A stretch of 64,000 nucleotides of DNA, taken from positions 22,492,834 through 22,556,833 of the forward strand of contig NC_079907.1 of the NCBI RefSeq assembly GCF_024868665.1, written 5' to 3'. The stretch is from Triplophysa rosa (Eukaryota > Chordata > Actinopteri > Cypriniformes > Nemacheilidae). A model generated the notes under the pieces. The model was not told where the DNA came from. It searched no databases and was given only the letters and a program-made list of their open reading frames with translations. A program made the position numbers and the translations under genes. Shown here piece after piece: positions 35,200-46,879 of this stretch; position 1 is the first letter of the stretch; every line of letters begins with the position of its first letter.

Positions 35200-36790
35200 A
35201 ACTGACGTCGTCTTGTGGACGCACACATGTGCTTGGTGAAGAAAGACCTTGAGATGATTGAGGTGTGGGATAAGATGGCAGTACTGTACACCTTAAAACA
35301 TATTTCATTCAAATTCACTAACAAACATGAAATCAAACTTGACAGAGCAAACTTTCATGGACATATAATGAATAAATATGTGAATCCAAGTTTCATTACA
35401 CTTTTTAACTGTTTATATGAATAAATCTTAAACAATGATTAACCTTATGCCAATACAATAAGGACATAACAATTATCTTATCATTTTTATTTATTCACTA
35501 CAGCCAGTGGACTTAAATGTAATTGAAGTTTGTCCAAAATTATAACATCACTAACAAACCACAGGACAAAACATGCTATAGTGATGGTAACAGCAGGGAA
35601 AATCATTACAATAATATAATCACATGAACAAGCATCTTTCAATAATGTTTTATTTTAATATTAAAGGGCTACTATTATTATTATTGTTTTAATTCAGTCA
35701 TTTCAGTCAGTATATTATATTACATGATATTACATCACATCACATTATATTATATTCACATATTTTTGAAATACGGTAAAAAATGTGAAATTACAGAAAG
35801 AAAACATGAAAAACATGTCATTTTACACCACAAAACTGTTAATTTACTGTTTTCACTGCTTTTTTTAAATGTATATCATATCATATCATATCATATTACA
35901 CTGTACAAACTGTAATTTTACAGAATTACGGTAAAAGATGTGTATTATATTATATTATATTATATTACATTATATTTTATATGGGAAAGCAGGACACAGT
36001 TTTAATATCATTATTGTTCTCACGGATTTCAAAACCGTTTCCTTTTAGCTTCCGCTTCCAGGATGTCAAGATAAAGACATGAATAATGATGATGCAGATC
36101 CACTCAGAGACCATATTGCGTCACAGTCTTTAATAATAGGGTTAAATGAAATGACCCCGTGTAGGCATTCCATGTTGCTGTAACCTTGACTCAGATCTCT
36201 GTGTTATGTAAGGGCTTGACATCAACTGGAAATGAATCAGTTTCAAAAGTTCAGTTTATTGCTTAACAATAAAATGATTTATTATTAAATTATGTTTTCT
36301 GTGTAGAAAAAAAACATAATCTATCTAACCCAGAAAATGTTCATATTTGACCCAACTATGGGTTGAAACTATACAGCATTAAAAGGAACAGTTGACTCAA
36401 AATAGCTGTTAATATTAACAATGATAGTTCCCTCCAAAATTCTGTCAACATATAGTCACCCTCAAGTTGTTCCAAACCGGAGTAAATGTAGTTGTTCTGT
36501 TGAACACAAAAGAAGATATTTGGAAAATAGCTTGTCACTGAACAGTCCTGGGGCTCTATTGACTAAAAGTCAGTGGTGCCCCATAACTATTTGGTTTAGC
36601 ACATTCTTCAAAATATCTTCTTTTGTGTTTACAGTAACAGGAGGAAGAAGTTTATACAGGTTTGAAACTATTTAAGGGTGAGTAAAAGACAGAATTTTTA
36701 TTTTGGGGTGAACTTGAACTATCACTTCAATTTATAACCCAACGGATGAGTTCGTCACAAAGACAGACATACAGATAAATTTACTGTATA
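35200..36790. other. Gene-free AT-rich spacer with TATTA repeats and a palindromic MITE
   Basis: TATAT/CATAT pentanucleotide-like runs lie at about 35700-35760, 35876-35900 and 35941-35985. A MITE of the 12233-12548 family spans about 36385-36728. Nothing else recognised. Confidence 0.6.
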
Positions 36791-36794
36791 TAGG

Positions 36795-37246
<452 letters not shown>

Positions 37247-37254
37247 AGTATTTC

Positions 37255-37473
37255 TACAGATCCTACAGGTTTCGGAAAGTTTTTTTCGAACATATAAAAC
37301 TGTTTCGTAACAATTTTTCTCAGTCCTTTATTGGACAATTCTCCCGAAATAATCGTACAGCTGTATCTATCTTTTATAAATGTGATCAAACTAAATACTC
37401 TTCGAAAATACAAAGTATGTACTCAAGATTAATATGAGATTGGCAGAAACCGCGTATGTTAAGGCCGCTTTAA
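37255..37473. mobile_element. Solo end of the TTAA element family
   Basis: Bases 37340-37473 match the right end of 20170-20648 (CGTACAGCTGTATCTATCTT, ATTAATATGAGATTGG) and finish with GGCCGCTTTAA. The other end is lost at the junction with the microsatellite, which may have expanded at the broken terminus. Confidence 0.6.
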
Positions 37474-37479
37474 AGATTC

Positions 37480-38286
37480 TTTAGTTTAAATATACATTAG
37501 ACCAAACACTGATAACTTGGTCCTGGTTGATAATTCAATGAACTAACTGAACAGTAGCGTACACATAAAAACACGATTTTATGACACCCAAAAATTGTGC
37601 TTGACTTGTTTGGTAGCGACGATCCTCAAAATGATGGGACCGATCTACTCACCATAGAGAGAAGAAAGGAATATTTCCTAAATAAAAAAACTAGGGTGTG
37701 GTTAAAATCAGTCTCAGCCAAAGGACTATTTTTTGCATAATATTTCATGATTTACAAAGAATATTCAATATATTTCTGAAAATGTATGAAGACAACAATT
37801 AAATGCAAACATGATTATTTTTAATATCACAAGTGGAAATAACAATATATAAATCTTATGTTGTTATGTATATATTTTTATATTTTAAGTAATTAAGCAG
37901 GTTGCTTATGTATTAATAAAAAATGTGAGAGCTGACGAAGAGAAAAGTGTTTTGACATCTTCCTCCTTCCGTCCTTCTTTAAATTCATGAACAGTTTTTT
38001 ATTCTTTATGGGTTTATTGTTTGATCATTTCTTGTCTCATGAGGATAAGTGCTCAGCATGAATAAAGGACCTCTGAAGTTCTTTGAAGATTTTAATTGGC
38101 TGACTCAAACTGTGTGAATTTCTCTGAGCAGAAAACTGTCCTTCTAATGAGACACCTGAGCATGGTTCACTTCCCCAAGTTTAGCGTGGAAAACACAGCT
38201 GTGAAAACCTTCTTCTCCACATCATGTTTGTCAGTCTGCTTGGCTTTGATTTAACACTGCAAAACCATAAAGGTTCATCACCTTGT
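37480..38286. other. Gene-free AT-rich spacer
   Basis: No conserved exon, element end or tandem repeat recognised. Confidence 0.5.
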
Positions 38287-39089
38287 TTAAAGAGTAAGTA
38301 GCATATGATTTTTAAGGTCCTACTTTGGTTTATGGAGTGTCCAACAACAAGTTTATGTACATACAAGGTGTAAAAACACTATTATGTCGTAATAATAGGC
38401 AGTTATTCATACCATACTTCTTGTCTGACTCTCAAATGATTCGTTCCGCGATTCATCCATCTAATCCCCTCCTATCCGCTAGCCTAGTGTCATGTGATTG
38501 GTCAGATGGTGTAGTCTGTTGTGATTGGTCAAACGCGTTCATCATGTGTCGCAAATGGAACGCCTACCATCATTACTGGATTACGGTTTACAGGTCGTTG
38601 GATGTCATATATATTATGTGTAGATAGAGATGGCGGGGATTTTACCTTACCAGTTTGAACCCGAGTCTGACGAAGAAGCATCCGAAGACGCTAATCCACA
38701 AGAAACTCCACCACGACTGGAGCAGGATGTTTCTCAGTGGCAAGTGACAACACTTTGTCATCAAAACTTCCAGTGTGACAACATGCATGTTGTGCTTTTG
38801 CTCATCAATGAAATAAAATATTATTTTTACTTAAAATACTGTTAATATGTTAGTAATAATTTTGGTGGGGACTATGTGTAGTGACGTAGATACGCGGCGG
38901 TTAGAGACTCAGACTAGCTCATGTCTTGTTTGCATGATTCAGAGTCGACTCCCATTTTTACAAGCCAATAACATTGTTATTTATTCACCTTAGGACTTAC
39001 AACTTGGCAGACAGCTTACTTTCAAACACGGCAACATAACACACGGCATGAAATGTAATTTCCATGATCTCATGCTACTTACTCTTTAA
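38287..39089 (+). mobile_element. TTAA-flanked element carrying a FEPESD leader exon
   Basis: 803 bp, TTAA at 38287-38290 and 39086-39089. The inverted ends are perfect over the first 18 bases (TTAAAGAGTAAGTAGCAT) apart from diverged bases inside. The interior carries two GTGATTGGTCA motifs upstream of a short plus-strand exon (38630-38739). Only that exon shows coding character; no transposase domain is visible, so this is non-autonomous or a deletion derivative. Confidence 0.75.
38630..38739 (+). CDS. Leader exon of a P2X7-ballast-type protein (element-borne)
   Basis: Starts MAGILPYQFEPESDEEASED and continues to RLEQDVSQW. From memory, many fish proteins annotated as P2X purinoceptor 7-like open with this pattern and continue in the next exon with a cysteine-rich CxCGxC block; that block is absent here. 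The exon ends TG before GCAAGT, a GC-type splice donor, in the same phase as the related exon at 62758-62873. There is no downstream exon before the element ends, so a full product is unlikely. Confidence 0.45.
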
Positions 39090-41050
39090 AAAAGACAAGT
39101 AGGTTTTTGTTTTATAGGGCTCTTGTGTTATCGACATGGTTCTTTAAAGAAAGTTATTATATTAGAGATATTAGATATATTTCATGGATATTACAAGATA
39201 TAAATGACAAGCAACTTAGTATACTTGGTTTAACATCGGAACGTTTAGCATACGTGAGATATGCCACTGGTTTTTGAAAGATTGCAACACGCGACATGAG
39301 AGCTCTAGTAATGATAAGATGAATCAATAATAGATGAAAGGACCAATCTGTAAAAGCAAAGGTTTATTTTTTTCAATCAAAATTTAAGTTTAGCAAGTGT
39401 TTTTCTTTAGATTTTGGTCTTATATTAGCCTATATTGAGGGAAATATATAATCAACATTTTTGATACATTTTCCCAGTTAGAAATATATATATTTGTATT
39501 TATGGGGTGGACCGGAGAGTGTTGTAACACACATATGAGTTCTAACAAAATCCTACACAGATTCACAAGTAAAATGTGTCACACATGTTTACCACCATCC
39601 TCATGTAACAGCAGCAGTTACAGTACATATCTGTGTAAATTCATTAAAAAAATTCTACATAAAAAAAATCAATGCAAGAGAAGATAATAACTTATATTTT
39701 ATTGTTTTAATTTACATAAAATGACAAAACTCATCTGAATCAACTGTTGTTTTTCTATATAATTTAATTTTAATTTCAAAGTAGGGGTGGTGATAAAGAT
39801 GATGCAACAATTACTTTGAACTTTCCATTAACAGAAGAAATGTGTGCATTAAATTGACAACACCCATGTTTTTATTAGTGTTACAGCTATCCCAGTAGTG
39901 AGGTAGAACAACACTCTGTTTGGCAGTACAAATGCACACAGTTTTGTAATAAGATTGGGAGTATTTCTTCTTAATTTACATTTTCTTACAATTGCTATGA
40001 CAATTTTTTCAATTCTCCTAACAATTTCCCTAAACTCTTAACACAGCAACACACCTAAAACACAGAATTGGCAAAACTCTTAATTTCATGCTCAAAATCA
40101 CACATTGTAAACCATACTCCAACACTGATTTTAAAAATACACTAACACAATACACTGTGTCTATCAAAACACTAACACGTGTTCTCTACTAACAGGAATC
40201 TTAATCTATTTGTTCAATCTTATCACAATGTCATAAAAAAACACTAACATCAGATGGAATAACAGAAACTGCATTATTTCATGTGTCAGGTCTGCCCTTA
40301 TACAATTACCTACCTGTTGGTTTCTCTGGACAATAAATGTCACTGTGTCCCAGATGAGATTTGTCTGTATTCATTCACCAGCTTCTCAGTATGATAACGT
40401 GGTTTGACAGGGATTTTCAAACTGGGGTCTGGGGAGCCCCAGGGGCCTATCTGCTTTTTCTGCTACATGCAGAGTTTTCAGGATTATTTATATTTGTATA
40501 TTTCTAGTGAATATTTCCTTTTTTTTCGCACTCAAAGTGAAAGTTATTACAGTACAAATGGATTTGAATTGAAAAATGTCTTTACAGTATAAATGCTCCA
40601 ACGAGTGCAGCCAACTATTTGTATGTTTGGAAACAATATGTTGTCTTTAAACACTAATATATCACATTCACTATTTATCTAATAAAATTAAAATGTTTCT
40701 TTACACATAGAAAATGATACATGGATACGTATGTATTTTAGGAAGGGGGTTCATCTTACGATAATGTTCTGTCCCTCGCTTTACATGTGTATGACAGCGG
40801 GCGTAAATAAATATAGACTATGGCTGTGATTTCTATATTTGCATAACTTCAATTTGCTGTTTCTCATTAGCAATGGAATAAAATACAGGTGATACATTTG
40901 TGTTGTAATTCATAATATGAACAGCTGTTCTCTTTGACTTTATAGTCTATAAGTTTATATAATGTTATAGTTTTAGAACGTGATGTTATCTGTTCTGACA
41001 TACAACGTGAAGGCATTTGTACATTTGGCAGTAAAAATACTTTGTTTTGG
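39090..41050. other. Gene-free stretch: AT-rich, with sequence resembling the arm of a Tc1/IS630-type element
   Basis: 39095-39900 shows nothing recognised. At about 39990-40260 there are many AACACTAACAC and AAAACTCTTAA strings, resembling in character the flank of the transposase at 46780-46870 (GTGTTTAGTGTTTTGC). This could be the other arm of that element, split by the DIRS insertion. Confidence 0.35.
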
Positions 41051-42860
41051 TCTTGGTTGAGCTTGAGGATACATCTGACAGAACCGCCCTGCTTGGGGGC
41101 GGTTCTGTCATAGGTGTACACCCTACCGGCCGCCGGTCTTGCCTGATACGCTGCAAGACTCGAGCTGATACCGGTTTTACGCGGAGGCTGTAGGACCTCG
41201 CGAAGGTGATGGGTGTAGCCCAAGCCGCAGCTCTGCAGATGTCTGCCAGAGAGGCGCCTCGAGCCAGTGCCCACGAGGAGGCTGTACTCTGTGTGGAGAG
41301 AGCTCTCACCCAGTGGGCGCGGGCGAGCTTAGGACAGGTACGCCATAGTGACGGCGTCCATGATCCAGTGCGCCAATCTCTGTTTGAGACAGCCCTCCCT
41401 GCTGATCTCCAAAACAGACAAAGAGCTGCTCAGAGCTCCTGCGACTCTGCGTGCGGTCCAAGCAGAGGCGTAATGCGCGTACTGGACACAACACGGATGG
41501 GGTTGGGTCTTCCTCCCCGGTGGGGAGCGCCTGTAAGTTCACCACCTGGTGTCTGGGGGGAGTGGTGGGAACTTTGGGCATGTAGCCGGGCCGGAGTCTC
41601 AGGATAGCGTGAGAATCACCGGGCCCGAGTTCTAGGCAATCTGTGGACACGGAGAATGCTTGTAGGTCCGCTACCCTCTTGAGCGCCATCGGGAGAGCCG
41701 TCTTCATCGTGAGGAGAGAAAGAGCGGAATCTCCGCATCAAGGTCGCAAGAGGGTACGGAGCGCGGGTGAGGCGGTAGCCTTCCCGCTAGGGGTGGAGCC
41801 GAACCCGAATACGGTATTCGGAAAGGCACAAATAGCGTGTTTTTTACTAATACTTATTTCGAACAAATACTTTAAAAAAAATTGTATTCGGGAACAAGAA
41901 AAACTTTATATCAAAAAGCTGCGTTTTCTCATGAGACCGCAGTGCATGCCCGCATGAGTGAGTGAGTGAGTGACATTCAGGAGTCGGGGGGGTGGGGGTA
42001 AAAGAGGTGACTGACACAGGCTGCTCCACACAGCAACAGAGAAGGCTCGGCTGAGCAAAAAAAGACTTCACTGCGTGCATCACTATTTTTGTTGAATAGA
42101 GTTTTGTACCTTAACTGGGTTCCGGAGGCAGTTTATAACTTTCGGGAAGCGGAGTTTGATCGGGAGATTATTCCATTACGCTGCATTATTGACGTCTGCA
42201 GTCGGGTGCTCTCATGTTCGCTCTGTTTACGTACACTATAACGTAAATTAGAAGTGTAACGCAAAAAAACTGGATTTTTACGCCTATTTTGAATTTTACT
42301 CGAATACAAATACAAATACAAATACTTTCCCCCCTTAACAAATATAAAAATACTTCCCCCCCTTACTTCCCGCACCCCTTAGGAACCAATTTGTGCTGTC
42401 CTAGAGACTTACCAGCAACTGAGTCGTGATGAGCGGCAATAGCGGCTAAATACACGTTCAGTGTGGAAGGGGAGAGATTACTCTCGAGTCTCTGGAAGGA
42501 CAGCACGTTCCAGATCGAGCAACTCAGCGGGTCTTCTCTTCGAGAAGAGCACCAGGATGAGAAGAGGCACCACTTACAGGCGTATAGCCGCCTAGTGGCC
42601 AGGGCCCTAGCCTGAGTGATGGTCTTAACCGCCGCAGGGGGTAGGCCACTCAGGATCTCCTCGTCCCGTCCAGGGGCCAGACATGGAGGTTCCAGAGGTC
42701 TGGCCTGAGATGCCATAACGTGCCCTTCCCCTGGGAAAGCAGGTGCTTCGTCAGGGGAATCGGCCAGGGGGAGCTGTCGTCAAGAGCATTAGCTCCGAGA
42801 ACCAAGTCCGGTTGGGCCAATATGGCGCAACTAGTACCTCCTCTTCCCTGACCTTGCACA
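40990..42860 (-). pseudogene. DIRS tyrosine recombinase, interrupted
   Basis: The N-terminal part at 42363-42716 (TRRLYACKWCLFSSWC, SPSTLNVYLAAIAAHH) is the SAM-like core-binding region. The catalytic part resumes at 41707 (RPGYMPKVPTTPPRHQVVNL) and ends with ADICRAAAWATPITFARSYS, where the nucleophilic tyrosine would sit. The two halves are split by the 578 bp insertion at 41788-42365, and frame changes occur near 41400. Confidence 0.75.
41788..42365. mobile_element. hAT-like insertion inside the DIRS recombinase, with 8 bp target duplication
   Basis: The 578 bp element begins TAGGGGTGGAGCC and ends CCCCCCCTTA. It is flanked on both sides by the octamer CTTCCCGC (41780-41787 and 42366-42373). 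An 8 bp duplication and the short AGGGG-type ends are hallmarks of hAT transposons. The interior is AT-rich and non-coding. Perfect duplication suggests a fairly recent event. Confidence 0.8.
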
Positions 42861-43193
42861 GGGTCTGTGCAATGAGGCTCACTGGGGGAAGGCGTACTTC
42901 CGCTTGTCCCACGGCCAGCTGTGCGCTAGAGCATCCGTGCCGAGGGGGGCCTCGGACAGGAGTACCCTAGCGGGCAATGGGTGGTGTCCAGGGAGGCGAA
43001 CAGGTCTACATGAGCCCGCCCGAACTGTACCTAATGAGCTGGACTGCGCGGGGGTGGAGTCGTCACTCTCCGCGAGGCGTCAACTGATGAGAGAGCGCAT
43101 CGGCTGTCTGGTTCAGGTCGCTTGGGATATGTGTGGCTCGCAGGGATCTACTCACCTGCGGACTCCACAGGAGGAGGCGTCGGGCGAGTCATG

Positions 43194-43560
43194 TTAGCTG
43201 CCGTGAGCGAACGCCACCCTGGCGTTGATATACGCTATGGCAGTTGTGCTGTCCGACCGGACCAGCACGTGCTTGTCCTGCACGAGAGGTTGTAGCCCCT
43301 TCAGTGCAAGTAGCACATCCAACAACTCTAGGCAGTTGATATGCCTGCGCAGGCGGGGGCCCGCCCATCGCCCCGACACTGCGTGCCCGTTGCACACGGC
43401 ACCCCAACCCTGCAGGGACGAATCTGTCGTCACCACGACGCACCTCGTGACCTGCCCGAGAGGGACCCCCGTCCGTAGAAAGGTCATTGAAGACCAAGGG
43501 GTTAGGGTGCGTCGGCAGAGAGGCGTAATCACCATCCGCCTGCTGCCGGTGTGCCACGCT
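43194..43560 (-). pseudogene. DIRS RNase H region
   Basis: Reads VVVTTDSSLQGWGAVCNGH, then CLELLDVLLALK, then VRSDSTTAIAYIN, the D..E..D layout of the retroelement RNase H fold. Open in frame 43194-43892, which also includes sequence downstream of RT. Confidence 0.75.
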
Positions 43561-43624
43561 CTCCAGGGAACTCGACTCTGTAGCCAGTGTTGGAGCGGTC
43601 TCATGTGCATCAACCCGAGGGGTA

Positions 43625-44487
43625 TCACCACCGCCGAGGATGCCATGTGCCCAGGAGCCTCTGAATTTGTTTCAGGGGGAAAGCTGACTGCTTGAAATAT
43701 TCCAGGCAGTTCAACACTGACTGAGCGCGTTCTGTAGTCAGTAGCGCTGTAATGGAGACAGAGTTGAGTTCCATACCAAGAAAGAGGATGCTCTGCACAG
43801 GGGAGAGCTTGCTCTTTTCCCGGTTGACCTGTGGTCCCAATCGATCTAGGTGCCGAAGCACTAGGTCCCTGTGTGTACATAACAGATCTCACGAGTGTGT
43901 CAAATGAGCCAGTCGTCGAGATAGTTTAGTACCCGCACACCTCTCTCCCTGAGGGGAGTGAGGGCGGCTTCCACGATCTTCGTGAAGACTCGTGGGGACA
44001 GGGACAGACCTAAAGGGAGGACTCTGTACTAATATGCCCGACCCTCGAAAGCGAACCGTAGGAATGGGCGATGACAAGGGAGAATTGAGACATGAAAGTA
44101 AGCGTCCTTCAGGTCGATTGCCATGAACCAATCTTGACATCTGATAGATGCCAGGATACGCTTCTGCGTGAACATCCTGAATGGCAGCTTGAGTAGGTGC
44201 CTGTTCAGGGTACGCAGATCTAGCAACCCCCTTTTTGGGGACGATGAAGAAAAGCGGCGGGGGAGGATATGCTTGATATCCTCTGTCTGCTTCTTTACTG
44301 TCGAGAACTGCGGCTCGACAGTATCACCAAACAGCCCCCCCTTGCGAGATGGGTGAACACGGCACTGGGGGCGAGTGCGGCTTGGAGCCGCTCTCAAACC
44401 CGAGGTACCATGTATCCAGCCGCGAGTGTTGGGAGAGGCGGTGCACTGCAACCCAATGCCGGCGGCCCGGGAAAGCATGGCTGACAT
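43625..44487 (-). pseudogene. DIRS reverse transcriptase, frameshifted
   Basis: The frame at 44029-44487 shows AIDLKDAYFHVSI (RT motif A aspartate). The catalytic YLDD follows at 43912-43923 in another frame and is followed at once by an in-frame stop. A third frame continues from 43861 with LRHLDRLGPQVNREKSKL and ILFLGMEL. At least two frame changes separate the pieces. Confidence 0.75.
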
Positions 44488-44767
44488 TTCGACGTCCGCT
44501 TCTTCCTGGGCTCGACCCCCCGAGGGAGGGAGTCCGATGCCAGTAAGTCACCCTCCGATGCTGCAATGGATATCTCATCATCAAACACCGTTTCCGAATA
44601 CGTGTTTGAGGAACAACACGGTGGGACCATCTCATGGGGAAAGGTCAGACGAGCGAGACGAGGTGCGAGCGGTCCGCGAGCCGGTGGCTGATGGATTAGC
44701 GCTCACAGTAATCCTCATATCACCCTCGCTGCTCGTCGTAGCGGACGGCAGGGCCGTAGTCCTGCCA

Positions 44768-45168
44768 TCACGGAACGGGAAGCAGACGAGGTGGTGGCTG
44801 AGTCCCGTGGGAACACAGCCACCCGTGACGCAACGTCTGAATCGTCAACCGCCCGCAGTGCGGGCAGGACGTATCCACAACATCTGCCCCAGCATACTGG
44901 AAGCAGACCTCATGTCCGTCCCCCTCCTCGATGAGTGTGTTGCACCCACGAGAACAGCGGGACATGCCACGCTAAAGAAATTTGCTCTTTTAGAGAAAAA
45001 ACTCGAACACTTCTGGAACCGCCGAGACGCCCAGGGGAAGTCGCCGCAGGAAGGGACAGTACGCTGCACCATGACGTAGAACCGGCAGTCTGTGTTGCTA
45101 AGTAGTAGCGAAGGTCTGCAATTCATGAGCGAAGGCTCCGAAGAACAAAAGGTGAATGAATGAGGCAC
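44768..45168 (-). pseudogene. DIRS Gag-like fragment
   Basis: Contains CSRGCNTLIEEGDGHEVC and DTSCPHCGRL, the cysteine-rich start of fish DIRS Gag proteins. Continuation at 44394-44630 (DEISIAASEGDLLASDSL) is in a shifted frame. Not intact. Confidence 0.55.
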
Positions 45169-45430
45169 ACCGTCTCCCTTTTATACCCGGATATCCGGGG
45201 GCGGAGTCCGGCATGCAAATTTCATTCGCAAATTTCATTGGCCTTTTCTAAGTAGTCGGAAGCGATTGGTTCTCAAGGAAGAACCCCATCTGTCAGCTCG
45301 ACACAACATCGAGAGACCGACAGAAAGGGAACCATTCACTTCATTTTTCACTGAAAATCATAACACTCTAAATACAATATAGTATACAAACAAAAACATT
45401 TGTGGAGACAAAACAAAAGCATAATTACAG

Positions 45431-46690
45431 TTAAAAAAAAAAAAAACTGCTAAGCCTCATCTCTTCGCCTAGCTGGATCTGGACATAGCACTTCATCCAC
45501 ATCACAGGCGATGTCCTCTCTCGCAAGACAGCGAGGAAAGAATCTTCTTGAATGCCCCAGATGACAATGTATCTCATCTGCTCTGCATCCATTTGTTCTT
45601 CTGCTGTGACAATGTTGTGTAGTCTGTCTAAAAATGTGAGAATGTGGGCCGTGTTGTGAGGACCTAACGTGGCATGGCGGTGGAGGACCCCATTCTGTGT
45701 GATTGCCGCACACATTGTGATGTTGCCTCCACGTTGGCCTGGGACATTCAAAATAGCTCTATGGCCAATGATGTTTCTTCCTCTTCTTCTTACTTTAGTC
45801 AGGTTAAACCCAGCCTCATCTAAGATAAATTCATGTGAGACTGGATCAGCATCAATTAGCAAAACTCTCTGAAAAAAAGACAACATGTAAAAAGGTTCTG
45901 TGCGCAGTGCACAGGACTGAAGTGTACATTACAGTTCTTACCTCCACATATTCATGCCATATGTCTTTTACTCTTTCAGAATTTCTTTCAAATGGCACTT
46001 GGAAGAGTTGTTTCATCTGTATGTGATGTTTTTTAAGGATTCGTCCCAGTGTTGACAGAGAAGCCTGATGGACATCATTGAAAACTGTGTGGTCATCCAG
46101 AATGTTTGTCTGAATTTCTCTGAGACGTATCGCATTATTGGCTAAAACCATGTTTATGATAGCTCTCTCTTGCTCCTCTGTGAATATGGGGCCCCTTCCT
46201 CCTATACGTTCTCGACCCTCAATCCTATTTAGATCAGTCAAAATACATTTTATGGTAAATGTCACAGGACAGCAAACAAAACATCGTTGCAAACACAGAA
46301 CACAGTGAAAGGTACCAAATATTACTGATGGATGTCATATAGTAGGCTATATTGAACTGTAGATTTGTTTTACCTGTGCTATTGTCAAATTGTCAGAATT
46401 ACTGTAGCAACAGTATATCTGCTGATGTTGGGCTGAACTCTCTGTCCAGCCTCTCTCAGTGTCAACCCACAGTATACAACATGGTCAACCAAGGTCGCTC
46501 GAATCGCATCTGATAAATGTGGTCCCCGTATTTGTCCACATCCTCCTCCAGGTCTCCCTCTCTCTACCCCTCTTCCTCCCCCTTTCCTCTCTCTACCCCC
46601 CTTCCTCCACTCTTCCTCCCCCCTTCTTCTCTCTACCCCTCTTTCCCCCTTCCTCCCCCCTTCCTCTCTCTACCCCCCTTCCGCCGTGTT
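45431..46690 (-). pseudogene. IS630/Tc1-like (DDE) transposase with internal deletion
   Basis: Three coding pieces on the minus strand. The first (about 46560-46390) reads SDAIRATLVDHVVYCGLTLR, a winged-helix DNA-binding start. The second (46292-45947) reads RGPIFTEEQERAIINMVLAN and ends YVE before GTAAGA. The third, from about 45868 after a TTTTTTTCAG acceptor, reads FILDEAGFNL and RGRNIIGHRA, with the first catalytic aspartate/DEAG region. After YIVIW the frame jumps straight to HSRRFFPRCLAREDIACDVD, the far C-terminus of the family. The middle of the catalytic domain, with the remaining acidic residues, is therefore deleted. It cannot be active. Confidence 0.75.
46557..46690. repeat. Polypyrimidine/polypurine tract
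   Basis: About 130 bp of CCTCTCTCTACCCC and CTTCCTCCC units; on the other strand it would code a Gly/Arg/Glu-rich stretch preceding the transposase DNA-binding region. Pure strand asymmetry could allow triplex formation. Confidence 0.75.
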
Positions 46691-46879
46691 TGAACAATTG
46701 GTCATATGTGTAGAATTTTGGAAAGCAGTGTCTTAAAATGGCAAAAATGTGACATCATGTTAGATTTCTGTGTCGAATGTAGAGCAGTGTGTTTAGTGTT
46801 TTGCAAAACAATGTGTGTAGTGTTTAGCAAAAAGTTTGAGGTTGAGAATGTGGTACAGCACTGTGTTCTTGTCATTTTC

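Larger units (their letters stand above)
41055..45345 (-). mobile_element. Decayed DIRS-type (tyrosine-recombinase) retrotransposon
   Basis: Read on the minus strand it has the DIRS order: Gag-like zinc-knuckle segment, reverse transcriptase, RNase H, tyrosine recombinase. The 5' flank shows CAGCTCGACACAACATCGAG and AGACCGACAGAAAGGGAAC, and the 3' side shows CGCCCTGCTTGGGGGCGG, a short self-complementary terminus. There is no integrase and there are no long direct LTRs. GC content is much higher than the surroundings. Multiple frameshifts and stops and a foreign insertion (41788-42365) show it is dead. Outer borders are approximate. Confidence 0.8.

Noticed and set aside
43225..45079. Long plus-strand frames (156 and 234 codons)
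   Set aside because: They are GC-rich antisense frames of the DIRS element, whose true coding strand is minus.
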